Shown: positions 1-6,607, numbered from the stretch's first letter. The stretch is DNA of 12,763 nt from Candidatus Glassiibacteriota bacterium (GCA_016934095.1 JAFGTO010000157.1:1-12763); one strand, 5' to 3'. A program made the numbers and translations. Notes: a model not told the origin generated them from the letters alone.

Positions 1-2
1 CG

Positions 3-89
3 CTCCTGAAGAAAACAGCAACAGGTCAAAACGTGTGTTTTACAGCTGAAAAAGAATCCTTTGTGAGCAAATCGCTCAGTTTAGGTTGA
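3..89 (+). pseudogene. Upstream coding fragment of the dockerin/sorting-domain gene, out of frame with the rest
   Basis: This frame is open from the window edge and ends at TGA 87-89. It encodes a peptide that ends FVSKSLSLG. The dockerin ORF begins in the neighbouring frame at 86, directly where this one stops, and that frame has its own stop at 47-49. One missing base near 85-89 would give SLSLG-x-NNDSTVMFELTG, a natural lead into the strand before a dockerin. I infer that both pieces belong to one larger gene whose start is outside the window, broken by a real indel or by an assembly error. The fragment is too short to assign a domain by itself. Confidence 0.45.
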
Positions 90-787
90 ATAATGATTCT
101 ACGGTGATGTTCGAGCTGACCGGTGCAGGTATTTTAATCCCAATTGTAATGAAATGCGATTTTAATGAAGACGGGAAAATAAATATCTCGGACCTGATTA
201 CACTCATACTCTACCAGTATGGACATCCCGGCGATTTGAATTTTGATTTCAACAAAGATGGTAAAACTGATATAGTTGATATCATTGCTATGCTCAGGGC
301 CATGCGGGAAGGCACCTGCACGGACGCCGCCGCTCTGTTGTCTTCAACTGAGAATTATCTATCGGTCGCCAGGATTGAAGACTTGACTTTGAACGAGATG
401 GAATACCTTAAAGGAATCATGGGCCAATTGGATCTTACACCGGACGAGGAAGCAATTTTCCGACTTGCGCTAGATGGAAATACCAGTCAGGCAAGTCTGC
501 CTAAAAAATTCACCCTGGAGCAGAACAGCCCGAATCCGTTCAACCCGGCAACCGCTATCAGCTACAGCGTTCCGGAGGTATTTTCTGGGCAGGTCAATCT
601 CAGAGTTTTCAACTTGCGAGGCCGCTTAGTGCGAGTGCTGGTAGATGAGATAAAAGAGGCCGGCAATTATACAGTTTTCTGGGACGGGATGGATGACGCG
701 GGTCGCCAGATTGCCAGTGGAGTTTACCTGTACAGGATGAAAGCCGGAAATTTCGTGCGGACACGCAAGATGGTTCTGCTGAAATAG
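86..787 (+). CDS. Dockerin-type protein with C-terminal FlgD-like/type IX sorting domain (3' part of a larger gene)
   Basis: Cell-surface or secreted protein. Residues 25-36 (DFNEDGKINISD) and 54-65 (DFNKDGKTDIVD) are a duplicated EF-hand-like calcium loop, the hallmark of type I dockerins, which dock onto cohesin modules. Residues 66-139 are a linker without a recognisable domain. Residues 140-233 form a FlgD-Ig-like C-terminal domain: it opens with QNSPNPFNPATAISY, then VFNLRGRLVRVL, and ends SGVYLYRMKAGNF..RKMVLLK, as in type IX secretion sorting tails. The in-frame start is TTG at 86 with no convincing ribosome-binding site and no signal peptide, so it is probably not the true N-terminus. 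The out-of-frame segment at 3-89 probably carries the upstream part. Codon use is AT-richer (AAT, ATT, AAA, GAT) than in the other genes here. The domain calls are firm; the ligand or enzymatic role is unknown. Confidence 0.8.
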   Translation: MNNDSTVMFELTGAGILIPIVMKCDFNEDGKINISDLITLILYQYGHPGDLNFDFNKDGKTDIVDIIAMLRAMREGTCTDAAALLSSTENYLSVARIEDLTLNEMEYLKGIMGQLDLTPDEEAIFRLALDGNTSQASLPKKFTLEQNSPNPFNPATAISYSVPEVFSGQVNLRVFNLRGRLVRVLVDEIKEAGNYTVFWDGMDDAGRQIASGVYLYRMKAGNFVRTRKMVLLK

Positions 788-867
788 CCTTTGAGAATAA
801 ACAACGAGAGGTAATACCAGATAACCCTTGATATATAATGGCTGGAATCAGGAAAACTTCAACAAAC

Positions 868-903
868 GAAGATTCTCCTTGAGCTTGCTCAAGGAGAATC
901 TTC
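868..903 (-). terminator. 17-bp perfect hairpin between the dockerin gene and tRNA-Ala
   Basis: Positions 868-884 and 887-903 are perfectly complementary around a TT centre (core GATTCTCCTTGAGC). Read on the minus strand, the hairpin lies 7 nt after the tRNA CCA end and is followed by GTTTGTTGAAGTTTTCC, a loose T-rich tail, so it may terminate the tRNA transcript. It also lies about 80 nt after the stop of the + strand dockerin gene and could act in both directions. There is no clean U-tract on either side, so an exceptionally long repeat stem with another role is possible. Confidence 0.6.
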
Positions 904-910
904 ATATATC

Positions 911-986
911 TGGTGGAGCAGATCGGAGTCGAACCGACGGCCTCATCCGTGCGAGGGATGCGCTCTCCCAACTGAGCTACTGCCCC
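911..986 (-). tRNA. tRNA-Ala (anticodon CGC)
   Basis: The minus strand folds into a complete 76-nt cloverleaf with an encoded CCA. The acceptor is GGGGCAG paired with CTGCTCC, including the G3:U70 wobble that is the alanine identity element. The D-arm is GCTC/GAGC. The anticodon stem CATCC/GGATG closes the loop CTCGCAC, which places anticodon CGC at 953-951. The T-arm is GTCGG/CCGAT with loop TTCGACT, and the discriminator base is A. It reads GCG alanine codons. A consensus-like promoter lies about 40 nt upstream and a strong hairpin follows, so it appears to be a single-gene transcript. Confidence 0.97.
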
Positions 987-1028
987 GTTATTTTCCTGAA
1001 TTGTTTCCAAGGCTGAACGATGGTCATA

Positions 1029-1057
1029 ATATTAACTTTTTTCCCCCAGCCTGTAAA
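1029..1057 (-). promoter_or_regulatory. Promoter of tRNA-Ala (sigma70 type)
   Basis: On the minus strand, a -35 box TTTACA (1057-1052) and a -10 box TAATAT (1034-1029) are separated by exactly 17 nt. Transcription should begin near 1022, about 36 nt before the tRNA 5' end at 986, which fits a short leader removed by RNase P. No discriminator or upstream element was scored. Confidence 0.65.
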
Positions 1058-1141
1058 GAAGAAAAACAGCTTAATTAGGGCGGAGTTTGAAGACTCACCA
1101 CAGCAAGCTGCGGGGAATGCACTCGCCGGCCAATTCAAGTC

Positions 1142-1170
1142 TTGCAGCCTGGGCCGCGGGCATATATCTT
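1142..1170 (+). promoter_or_regulatory. Possible promoter of tadA
   Basis: TTGCAG (1142-1147) and TATCTT (1165-1170) are 17 nt apart on the + strand and lie about 64 nt before the tadA start. The match is moderate. The rest of 1058-1233 holds no ORF or RNA that I can recognise; I looked for an SRP RNA, which is near tadA in some bacteria, and saw no core motif. Confidence 0.35.
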
Positions 1171-1233
1171 GGATCCTGACTGAACCGCCGCTGCCGTAAC
1201 TTCACGTCGCACCCCACAGGAAAGGCCAGAACG

Positions 1234-1710
1234 GTGAGTCACTCCCCGCACGCGGATGAAAGCTTCATGAGGCTGGCCCTGGAGCAGGCCCGCCTGGCCG
1301 CACTGCATGATGAAGTGCCGGTAGGCGCAGTCATGGTGCTGGACAACCGGGTGATCGGCGCCGGCTGCAACCTGACCCGGCGGCTGCAGGATTCCACGGC
1401 CCATGCCGAGATGATCGCCATGCGACAGGCCGCCGGACGCCTCGGACATTGGTATTTCGAGCAATGTACCCTGTATGCCACCCTCGAGCCCTGTATCATG
1501 TGCGCCGGCGCACTGGTGCTGGCCAGGGTCGGCAGGCTGGTCTACGGAGCCGCCGAGCCCAAGTTCGGCGGATGCGGCAGCATCCTCGACATCGTCCGGG
1601 AAAAACGGCTGAACCACCGGCCGGAGGTGGCTGCCGGGGTGCTGGAAGCGGAATGCTCAGGGCTGATGAGGGACTTTTTCCGTGATCTCAGAGAAAAACC
1701 CGTGCTTTAA
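1234..1710 (+). CDS. tadA: tRNA adenosine(34) deaminase TadA
   Basis: Zinc-dependent cytosolic deaminase that converts A34 to inosine in the wobble position of tRNA-Arg(ACG), allowing one tRNA to read several CGN codons. The 158-residue length is normal for the family. The cytidine/deoxycytidylate-deaminase fold signatures are present: H57-A-E59 (zinc ligand H57 and proton-shuttle E59) and P86-C87-I-M-C90 (zinc ligands C87 and C90). The TadA-type DEVPVGAV stretch (26-33) and the ending LMRDFFRDLR are also typical. The start is GTG at 1234, preceded by AGGAAAGG (1218-1225) at good spacing; no ATG lies nearby in frame, and the upstream frame is closed by TGA at 1177-1179. It converges on miaB with only 14 nt between the stop codons. 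Confidence 0.95.
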   Translation: MSHSPHADESFMRLALEQARLAALHDEVPVGAVMVLDNRVIGAGCNLTRRLQDSTAHAEMIAMRQAAGRLGHWYFEQCTLYATLEPCIMCAGALVLARVGRLVYGAAEPKFGGCGSILDIVREKRLNHRPEVAAGVLEAECSGLMRDFFRDLREKPVL

Positions 1711-1724
1711 CCTACACTCGCAAA

Positions 1725-3047
1725 TCAGGTGTCACACCCGGCCCCGGCAACCAGGCTCATCCCGGTGTGGGCGGTAACCACGGTCCTGACCACCCTGCCC
1801 ACCTGCGAGCTTTCCGCGGGCAGGATAACGCTGAAATGGCCGCGGGTCCTGGCCAGGTACTTCCCCTGGCCGCTCCTGGCGGGTTTGACCACCATAGCTT
1901 CCACCTCTGCTCCCACCATGCTGTCGAGCGCGGCCCGGGTATGGGCCAGCTGCAGGTCGATCACCTGCTGCAGGCGCCGTTTCTTCTCCTGCTCCGGGAC
2001 CGAGTCCTCCAGCCCCGCCGCTGCGGTCCCTGGCCTGGGAGAATACCTGAAAGTGTAGGCGTAATCGAAACACACCTGCTTCATCAGCGACACAGTCCGT
2101 CCGAAATCCTCCGCGGTCTCGCCCGGGAAACCGACCAGGATATCTGTGGTCAGGCTCAGGCCCGGGACACGGCTGCGCAGCAGGCGCACGCGGTCAAGGT
2201 AGTAATCGCGTGTATAGCCGCGGTTCATGGCTTCGAGCACGCGGTCCGAGCCGGACTGCACCGGCAGGTGCAGGTGCTCGCAGACCTTGCCGCACCCGGC
2301 CATGGCTTCGACTATCTCATCGCTCAGGTCCCGGGGATGGCTTGTGAGGAAGCGGACCCGGGCCAGGCCCGGCACACTTTCCAGGCGGCGCAGCAGGCCG
2401 GCGAAACCGGTCGGTCCTGAGCGGTAGGAGTTGACATTCTGGCCGAGGAGCACCACCTCCCGGGCACCGCCCTCTACTGCCAGGGCCACCTGGCGCTCGA
2501 CCGCTTCCGGTTCCAGCGAGCGCTCCCGGCCCCGCACGTAAGGGACAATACAGTAGGAGCAGAAATTATCGCAGCCGCGGGTGATCGGCACCCAGGCGCT
2601 GACTTCATCCCTGCGCCTGGGGAGGATGCCGTGGTAGGTCTCAGCCCTGTCCAGGACCAGCTCCGCGGCCTGCACCGGGTTGTCCCGGCCCGCCCGGCTG
2701 ACCAGGCCGGGCAGCCTGCGGTAGCTGTCCGGGCCCACCACCAGGTCCACCCAGGGCAACTCTCTCAGCAGGTCTTCTCCCATCCGCTGGGCCATGCAGC
2801 CGCAGACCCCTAGCAGGATTTCCGGCCGCCGGTCCTTGAGTTTTTTCAACGCCCTCAGGCGGCCCATCACCCGCTGCTCGGCATGAGCGCGCACGCTGCA
2901 GGTATTGATCAGGATCAGGTCGGCCTCGCTCTCGCCGGCAGCCCGCCCCAGACCCTGCTCCGAGAGCAGGGTCTCGATCAGCTCGGAGTCGCTGAAATTC
3001 ATCTGGCAGCCGTAAGACTCGAGATAGTATGTTTTGGGACCTGTCAA
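1725..3047 (-). CDS. miaB: tRNA-2-methylthio-N6-dimethylallyladenosine synthase MiaB
   Basis: Radical-SAM methylthiotransferase that adds a 2-methylthio group to i6A37 in tRNAs reading UNN codons. The 440 residues have the family order. The N-terminal UPF0004 domain holds cluster ligands C14 (ESYGCQMN), C50 (NTCSVR) and C84 (GCMAQ). The radical-SAM core has C159-x3-C163-x2-C166 (CDNFCSYC), GQNVNSY, the HLPVQSGSD motif and ILVGFPGET. A C-terminal TRAM RNA-binding domain spans about 375-437. GQNVNSY and ESYGCQMN favour MiaB over RimO or MtaB. The start is TTG at 3047, the only start codon before the first cluster motif, with a GGTGAGGG stretch directly upstream at unusually short spacing. It begins 17 nt after the mtaB stop on the same strand, so the two are probably co-transcribed and translationally coupled. 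Confidence 0.95.
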   Translation of the reverse strand: MTGPKTYYLESYGCQMNFSDSELIETLLSEQGLGRAAGESEADLILINTCSVRAHAEQRVMGRLRALKKLKDRRPEILLGVCGCMAQRMGEDLLRELPWVDLVVGPDSYRRLPGLVSRAGRDNPVQAAELVLDRAETYHGILPRRRDEVSAWVPITRGCDNFCSYCIVPYVRGRERSLEPEAVERQVALAVEGGAREVVLLGQNVNSYRSGPTGFAGLLRRLESVPGLARVRFLTSHPRDLSDEIVEAMAGCGKVCEHLHLPVQSGSDRVLEAMNRGYTRDYYLDRVRLLRSRVPGLSLTTDILVGFPGETAEDFGRTVSLMKQVCFDYAYTFRYSPRPGTAAAGLEDSVPEQEKKRRLQQVIDLQLAHTRAALDSMVGAEVEAMVVKPARSGQGKYLARTRGHFSVILPAESSQVGRVVRTVVTAHTGMSLVAGAGCDT

Positions 3048-3064
3048 ACCCTCACCCCGTCAAA

Positions 3065-4402
3065 TCATTCGCTTTTCCCGGTTTGAGCCGGGAGCCTCTG
3101 AGCCCAGACCCCGTCCCGCCAGGTACGCTCTACCCGTACCCGGTAAATGCAAGCTTCCGCGGGCTTTCCCCGGTGGTATACCCTGGCGTAGTTATCGGCC
3201 CGGCAGGATGATATCTCCGCCGAAAAAGGCTTCTCAGGCAGCACCGGGACCTCTCTGCCGGCCAGCGAAGCCAGGAAAGAGGCATTCTTCCGCGCGGAAA
3301 CCTCCCGCAGCACTTTCACCCGCTCCCTGACCACCCGCCGGGGAGGGGCCTCCCCCATTCCGGCGGCCGGGGTGCCTGGACGGGGCGAGAACGGGAAGAC
3401 GTGCAGGTAGGTAAACGGGATACCCTCGACAAAGTTTACACACTCCCGGAACTCGTCTTCCGTCTCCCCGGGGAACCCCACGATCAGGTCGGTGCCCAGG
3501 CCGAGGCCCGGGATCCTCTCGACCAGCGGGCCTACCGCCTCGAGATATTCCCCCGGGCTGTAGTGCCGGCCCATCCTTTTCAGCACCGACCGGGCCCCGT
3601 GCTGCAGTGGTACGTGAAGGTGGCGGCAGAGCCTTTCCTCGCGCTCCAGCAGGCTTGCCAGCTCCGGCTCGAGCTCGGCCGCTTCGACCGAGCTCAGGCG
3701 GAAGCGGACTTTTTCAGTCCCTTTCAGCAGGCTTGCGACCAGTCCGGCGAGGCTGACACCCCCCGGCAGGTCCCTGCCGTAGCGGCCGATGTGTATGCCG
3801 CTGAGCACGGTTTCCAGGTGGCCTGCCGCCTCGAGCGACCGTACCTCCTCGAGCACCTGCCCGGCCGGCCGGCTGCGGCTCGGTCCGCGGGTGAACGGGA
3901 CTATGCAGTAAGCGCAGCGCTGGCTGCAGCCGTCCTGGATCTTGACAAAGGCACGCGAGCGGCCGGGATAGGCCTTCAACACCGGCTGTCCGGGGTATTT
4001 CTCTGTCTTTCGCACCTCGCCGCTGAGCCGGATGATGTCCCGGTGGCTGAGTTCGAGGGCACCGCTTTCAAGGTCGGCCAGGAGCTTACCAAGTCTGAAC
4101 TTTTCCTCGGTGCCGAGGAGCAGGCGCACTCCCGGCAAGCCGCTGAAGCGCCCGGCACTTACCTCCACCGAGCAGCCCACTACTGCAATCGACACCCCCG
4201 GGTGCTCCCGTCCTATTTTCCTCACCCACTGCCGAGCCTTTTCCTCGCTGCGTCCGGTAACCGCACAGGTATTGACCACCACCCAGTCGGCTGCCCCAGG
4301 TTCCCCGGCGACCTCGAAGCCGTACCCAGCCAGGGCCTGGCCCAGCAGGGCGGTGTCATACTGGTTAGTCTTGCAGCCGAAGGTCGATAGAAAAACTCTC
4401 AA
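3065..4402 (-). CDS. mtaB: tRNA threonylcarbamoyladenosine(37) methylthiotransferase MtaB-like
   Basis: Radical-SAM methylthiotransferase predicted to convert t6A37 to ms2t6A37 in tRNAs reading ANN codons. It has 445 residues. The N-terminal domain carries ligands C10 (TFGCKTNQYD), C46 (VVNTCAVT) and C77 (VVGCS). The SAM cluster is C159-x3-C163-x2-C166 (CSQRCAYC), followed by IVPFTRGPSRSR. The stretches SGIHIGRYG, HVPLQHGA, LIVGFPGET and VFPFSPRPGT match the MtaB/YqeV group rather than MiaB. The C-terminal ~60 residues resemble a TRAM domain. The start is TTG at 4402, well supported by GGGAGG (4412-4417) 9 nt upstream. It is the first gene of a two-gene unit with miaB. No clear promoter was seen upstream on this strand. 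Confidence 0.9.
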   Translation of the reverse strand: MRVFLSTFGCKTNQYDTALLGQALAGYGFEVAGEPGAADWVVVNTCAVTGRSEEKARQWVRKIGREHPGVSIAVVGCSVEVSAGRFSGLPGVRLLLGTEEKFRLGKLLADLESGALELSHRDIIRLSGEVRKTEKYPGQPVLKAYPGRSRAFVKIQDGCSQRCAYCIVPFTRGPSRSRPAGQVLEEVRSLEAAGHLETVLSGIHIGRYGRDLPGGVSLAGLVASLLKGTEKVRFRLSSVEAAELEPELASLLEREERLCRHLHVPLQHGARSVLKRMGRHYSPGEYLEAVGPLVERIPGLGLGTDLIVGFPGETEDEFRECVNFVEGIPFTYLHVFPFSPRPGTPAAGMGEAPPRRVVRERVKVLREVSARKNASFLASLAGREVPVLPEKPFSAEISSCRADNYARVYHRGKPAEACIYRVRVERTWRDGVWAQRLPAQTGKSE

Positions 4403-4517
4403 CGCCGATAACCTCCCTGGACCGGTAATTTAAACAGGTAGCGGCGCTGCGGCCAGGCATTTTTCCGGACCGGCCCCTGGTAAGCTTCCTGCGGGCTTGA
4501 CAGGCCGGACAACTTCC
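4403..4517. other. Divergent intergenic region between mtaB and the symporter
   Basis: Non-coding stretch between the divergent mtaB and symporter genes. The mtaB ribosome-binding site (4412-4417) lies at its left end. It contains CTTGACA at 4496-4502, repeated at 4517-4523 with 21 bp between starts. No ORF or RNA gene is recognisable, and I could not identify a convincing minus-strand promoter for mtaB. Confidence 0.4.
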
Positions 4518-4545
4518 TTGACAAACAGTCATCCAGGCTTATCTT
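4518..4545 (+). promoter_or_regulatory. Promoter of the symporter gene (sigma70 type)
   Basis: A perfect -35 box TTGACA (4518-4523) is followed after 16 nt by TATCTT (4540-4545). A second TTGACA (4497-4502) lies 21 bp upstream in the same orientation and may be an alternative -35 box or part of a regulator site. Transcription from here would give a leader of about 260 nt before the symporter start. Confidence 0.55.
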
Positions 4546-4558
4546 TCAACTTATTAGT

Positions 4559-4805
4559 TTGGATTCAAAACCAATAGACCTGCGGTCGATAAGCGTGAAG
4601 CCGGCAAAAGCGGCTGGTCGTTCGGCTGCGGAAGGCAGCCTCAGCTAATATTTCAGGCTTGCAAGGACAGCCCCCGCGGCCGGCCCCTGCGGTATCCGCC
4701 CGCTGTAACCCGGTTGAAGACAGATCCAGCGACATAATTCGTGCATACCCTCTCGTTCCGGCTAGACAACCTTAGTGTACTTTAAGCAAAGGTACAAAGA
4801 AAGGG
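4559..4805 (+). promoter_or_regulatory. Hairpin-rich 5' leader of the symporter mRNA
   Basis: The leader contains a run of short stems: TTGG/CCAA (4559-4574), GACC/GGTC (4577-4587), AGCCG/CGGCT (4599-4615), GGCTGC/GCAGCC (4624-4640) and GCGG/CCGC (4689-4699). GACC at 4577-4580 could alternatively pair with GGTC at 4616-4619. The 3' part has a cobalamin-riboswitch-like look (GACAGCCCCCGC, then CGCTGTAACCCGG), but the conserved upstream core is absent, so I do not call that class. The end holds AAGGGA (4801-4806), the ribosome-binding site for the symporter. Function is unknown; some stems will be chance in GC-rich DNA. Confidence 0.35.
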
Positions 4806-4813
4806 AAATGACC

Positions 4814-6538
4814 ATGGCCCTGGCTTCGAGAATCGACCTTTATATTGTCGCCATCTACATGCTGTTGATGGTTACTATCGGAGTGGTCCTGTCCCGTTTC
4901 AACAAGAGCGACAGTGATTTTTTCAAGAGCGGCAACAAGATGCCCTGGTGGCTGTCCGGGTTTTCCATGTTCATGACTTCTTTCAGCGTTTACACCTTTA
5001 CCGGCGGGGCTGGCCTGGCCTACCGCGCTCCCAGCGTGGCCCTGCTGATGTACCTCTGCAACGGCATAGTGATGATCCCGGCGGTCTGGTTTCTCGCCGC
5101 ACGCTGGCGCAGGACACGATCCAGCACCTCGATGTCTTACCTCAGTGAGCGCTACGGGGTGTCTACCAACCAGCTTTATTCCTGGACACATCTAGGAGTG
5201 GCGATCGTGCAGGGCGGGGTGTTCCTGCTGGCGCTGGGCAAGTTCGTCTCGGTGGCCATCGGCACTCCCCTGGCCCCGACAATAGCGGTCTGCGGGCTGG
5301 TAATCGCGCTTTACTGCCTGATCGGCGGCCTGTGGGCCGTGGTGGTTACCGACACCCTCCAGTTCATGGTCCTGTTCCCCTGCGCCCTGGTGGTACTGGG
5401 CCTGGGGCTTTACGAGCTGGGCGACATCTCGCTGCTGGTCAGTGGAGCGCCCGAGGGCTTCTGGAAGATCCAAACCCAGGAATTTGACTGGTTTTACCTG
5501 CTGGCCTACATGGTAATGATGTTTTTCGCGATGAGCAGCGGGCCTGCAGCCCAGCGCTTCTTCTCGGTCAAGAACGAAAAAGAGGCAAGGAAAGTAGCAC
5601 TGCTCACCATGGTGCTGCTTATCGTGGCACCGGTAATCTGGCTCACTCCGCCGATTATCACCAGGATCCTGGGCCTCGACCTAAGCAGTATCACGATGGG
5701 GTTGAATGCACCCCAGGAAGCCGCCTACGTGGCGTTCTGCATGAAATTCCTGCCTGTCGGAGGCATGGGTATCATGCTTTCTGCAATGCTGGCCGCTACC
5801 ATGAGCTCGCTGAGCTCCTCTTTCAACAACTACGCCGCGGTAATTACGGATGACATTATCCGGCAGATCTTCTGGAAGGGCGCCAGCAAAAAGACCCTGC
5901 TGCTTATCGGCCGCGTGGTAACTCTGGTTCTCGGCGCACTGGTGATCATCGCCGCTATCATACAGGCCGAGGTCAAAGGCGGGGTATTCCTGCTGATGAT
6001 GACTATCGGCGGAGTGGTCATCGTACCTGCCGGAGTGCCGATCGTCTGCGGGTTGTTCTACAGGAGGACCCCGCGCTGGGCCGGCCTGGCCTCGTACGGG
6101 ACGGGTCTGGCTATCGGCATCGGCTACCTCCTGCTGGGCAAGGAGATAACTTACACCCAGCAGATATTCGCAATCGGGGGCATAAGCACCCTGATCTACT
6201 TTCTGCCGGGACTTTTTATCACGGCCAGGGGGAAATACAAGCAGGCCCTTGACAGCTTTTTCGCCAAGGTCGGCACGCCTGTAGCCAGTGAAGAGGTCGG
6301 GGATACCGAATATACCGATGTGGGCAGCTACCGGGTCACCGGCTGGACTACTGTCGGCATGGGCCTGGCGGTCATGACCCTCTTCTTTCTTGACCTGGAC
6401 CTGACAGGCAGGATAATCAACCTGTCGATCGGGACCCTGATCACTTTGTTCGGCCTGTTTGTCATCCTGGCCTGCAGCTATGCCCAGCGGCAGAAAAAAG
6501 GCCGCCTGGCTGGGGTAACAGACACAGCGGCCGGATGA
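4814..6538 (+). CDS. Sodium:solute symporter (SSS/SLC5 family)
   Basis: Inner-membrane LeuT-fold transporter that couples sodium entry to uptake of a small solute; the substrate cannot be told from sequence. From ATG 4814 it has 574 residues. Family marks: an N-terminal helix (8-27) followed by SDFFKSGNKMPWW, GGLWAVVVTDTLQF (171-184) in the fifth helix, and LSAMLAATMSSLSSSFNNYAAVITDD (322-347), the SSS helix containing the Ser-rich sodium site. A soluble linker at about 471-508 precedes two final helices (511-528 and 534-556). The start is decided by AAGGGA at 4801-4806, which suits ATG 4814 better than ATG 4808; the longer in-frame GTG at 4775 has no such site. It is monocistronic, divergent from mtaB and convergent with the sulfatase-like gene. 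Family confidence is high; substrate unknown. Confidence 0.92.
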   Translation: MALASRIDLYIVAIYMLLMVTIGVVLSRFNKSDSDFFKSGNKMPWWLSGFSMFMTSFSVYTFTGGAGLAYRAPSVALLMYLCNGIVMIPAVWFLAARWRRTRSSTSMSYLSERYGVSTNQLYSWTHLGVAIVQGGVFLLALGKFVSVAIGTPLAPTIAVCGLVIALYCLIGGLWAVVVTDTLQFMVLFPCALVVLGLGLYELGDISLLVSGAPEGFWKIQTQEFDWFYLLAYMVMMFFAMSSGPAAQRFFSVKNEKEARKVALLTMVLLIVAPVIWLTPPIITRILGLDLSSITMGLNAPQEAAYVAFCMKFLPVGGMGIMLSAMLAATMSSLSSSFNNYAAVITDDIIRQIFWKGASKKTLLLIGRVVTLVLGALVIIAAIIQAEVKGGVFLLMMTIGGVVIVPAGVPIVCGLFYRRTPRWAGLASYGTGLAIGIGYLLLGKEITYTQQIFAIGGISTLIYFLPGLFITARGKYKQALDSFFAKVGTPVASEEVGDTEYTDVGSYRVTGWTTVGMGLAVMTLFFLDLDLTGRIINLSIGTLITLFGLFVILACSYAQRQKKGRLAGVTDTAAG

Positions 6539-6607
6539 TACACCCTTTAATATTTTACATTATATAAAGATTGTAACTTAATTTATTACCAGGAAATGAG
6601 AGAATAG

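Noticed and set aside
609..1010. Minus-strand ORF of 133 residues containing VAQLGERIPRTDEAVGSTPICST
   Set aside because: This peptide is the well-known false translation of a tRNA gene; it overlaps tRNA-Ala(CGC) and the dockerin gene.
828..1016. Plus-strand ORF of 62 residues across the hairpin and tRNA
   Set aside because: It is the antisense translation of the same tRNA (GGADRSRTDGL-type) and has no protein features.
1017..1233. SRP (4.5S/scRNA) gene near tadA
   Set aside because: Such linkage is known in some bacteria, but I found no conserved SRP Alu or apical-loop core on either strand.
3401..4390. Plus-strand ORF of 329 residues opposite mtaB
   Set aside because: It lies fully antisense to a gene with clear radical-SAM motifs; its composition is that of a shadow frame in GC-rich DNA, with no domain or ribosome-binding site.
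4660..4740. Cobalamin riboswitch in the symporter leader
   Set aside because: GACAGCCCCCGC and CGCTGTAACCCGG look similar to its 3' core, but they are separated by an extra stretch, and the conserved AAGGGAA and GGTGAAA elements are absent upstream.
4775..4813. GTG start at 4775 for the symporter (13 extra residues)
   Set aside because: The added residues YFKQRYKEREMT are unlike a symporter N-terminus and the ribosome-binding site AAGGGA falls inside them, spaced correctly for ATG 4814.
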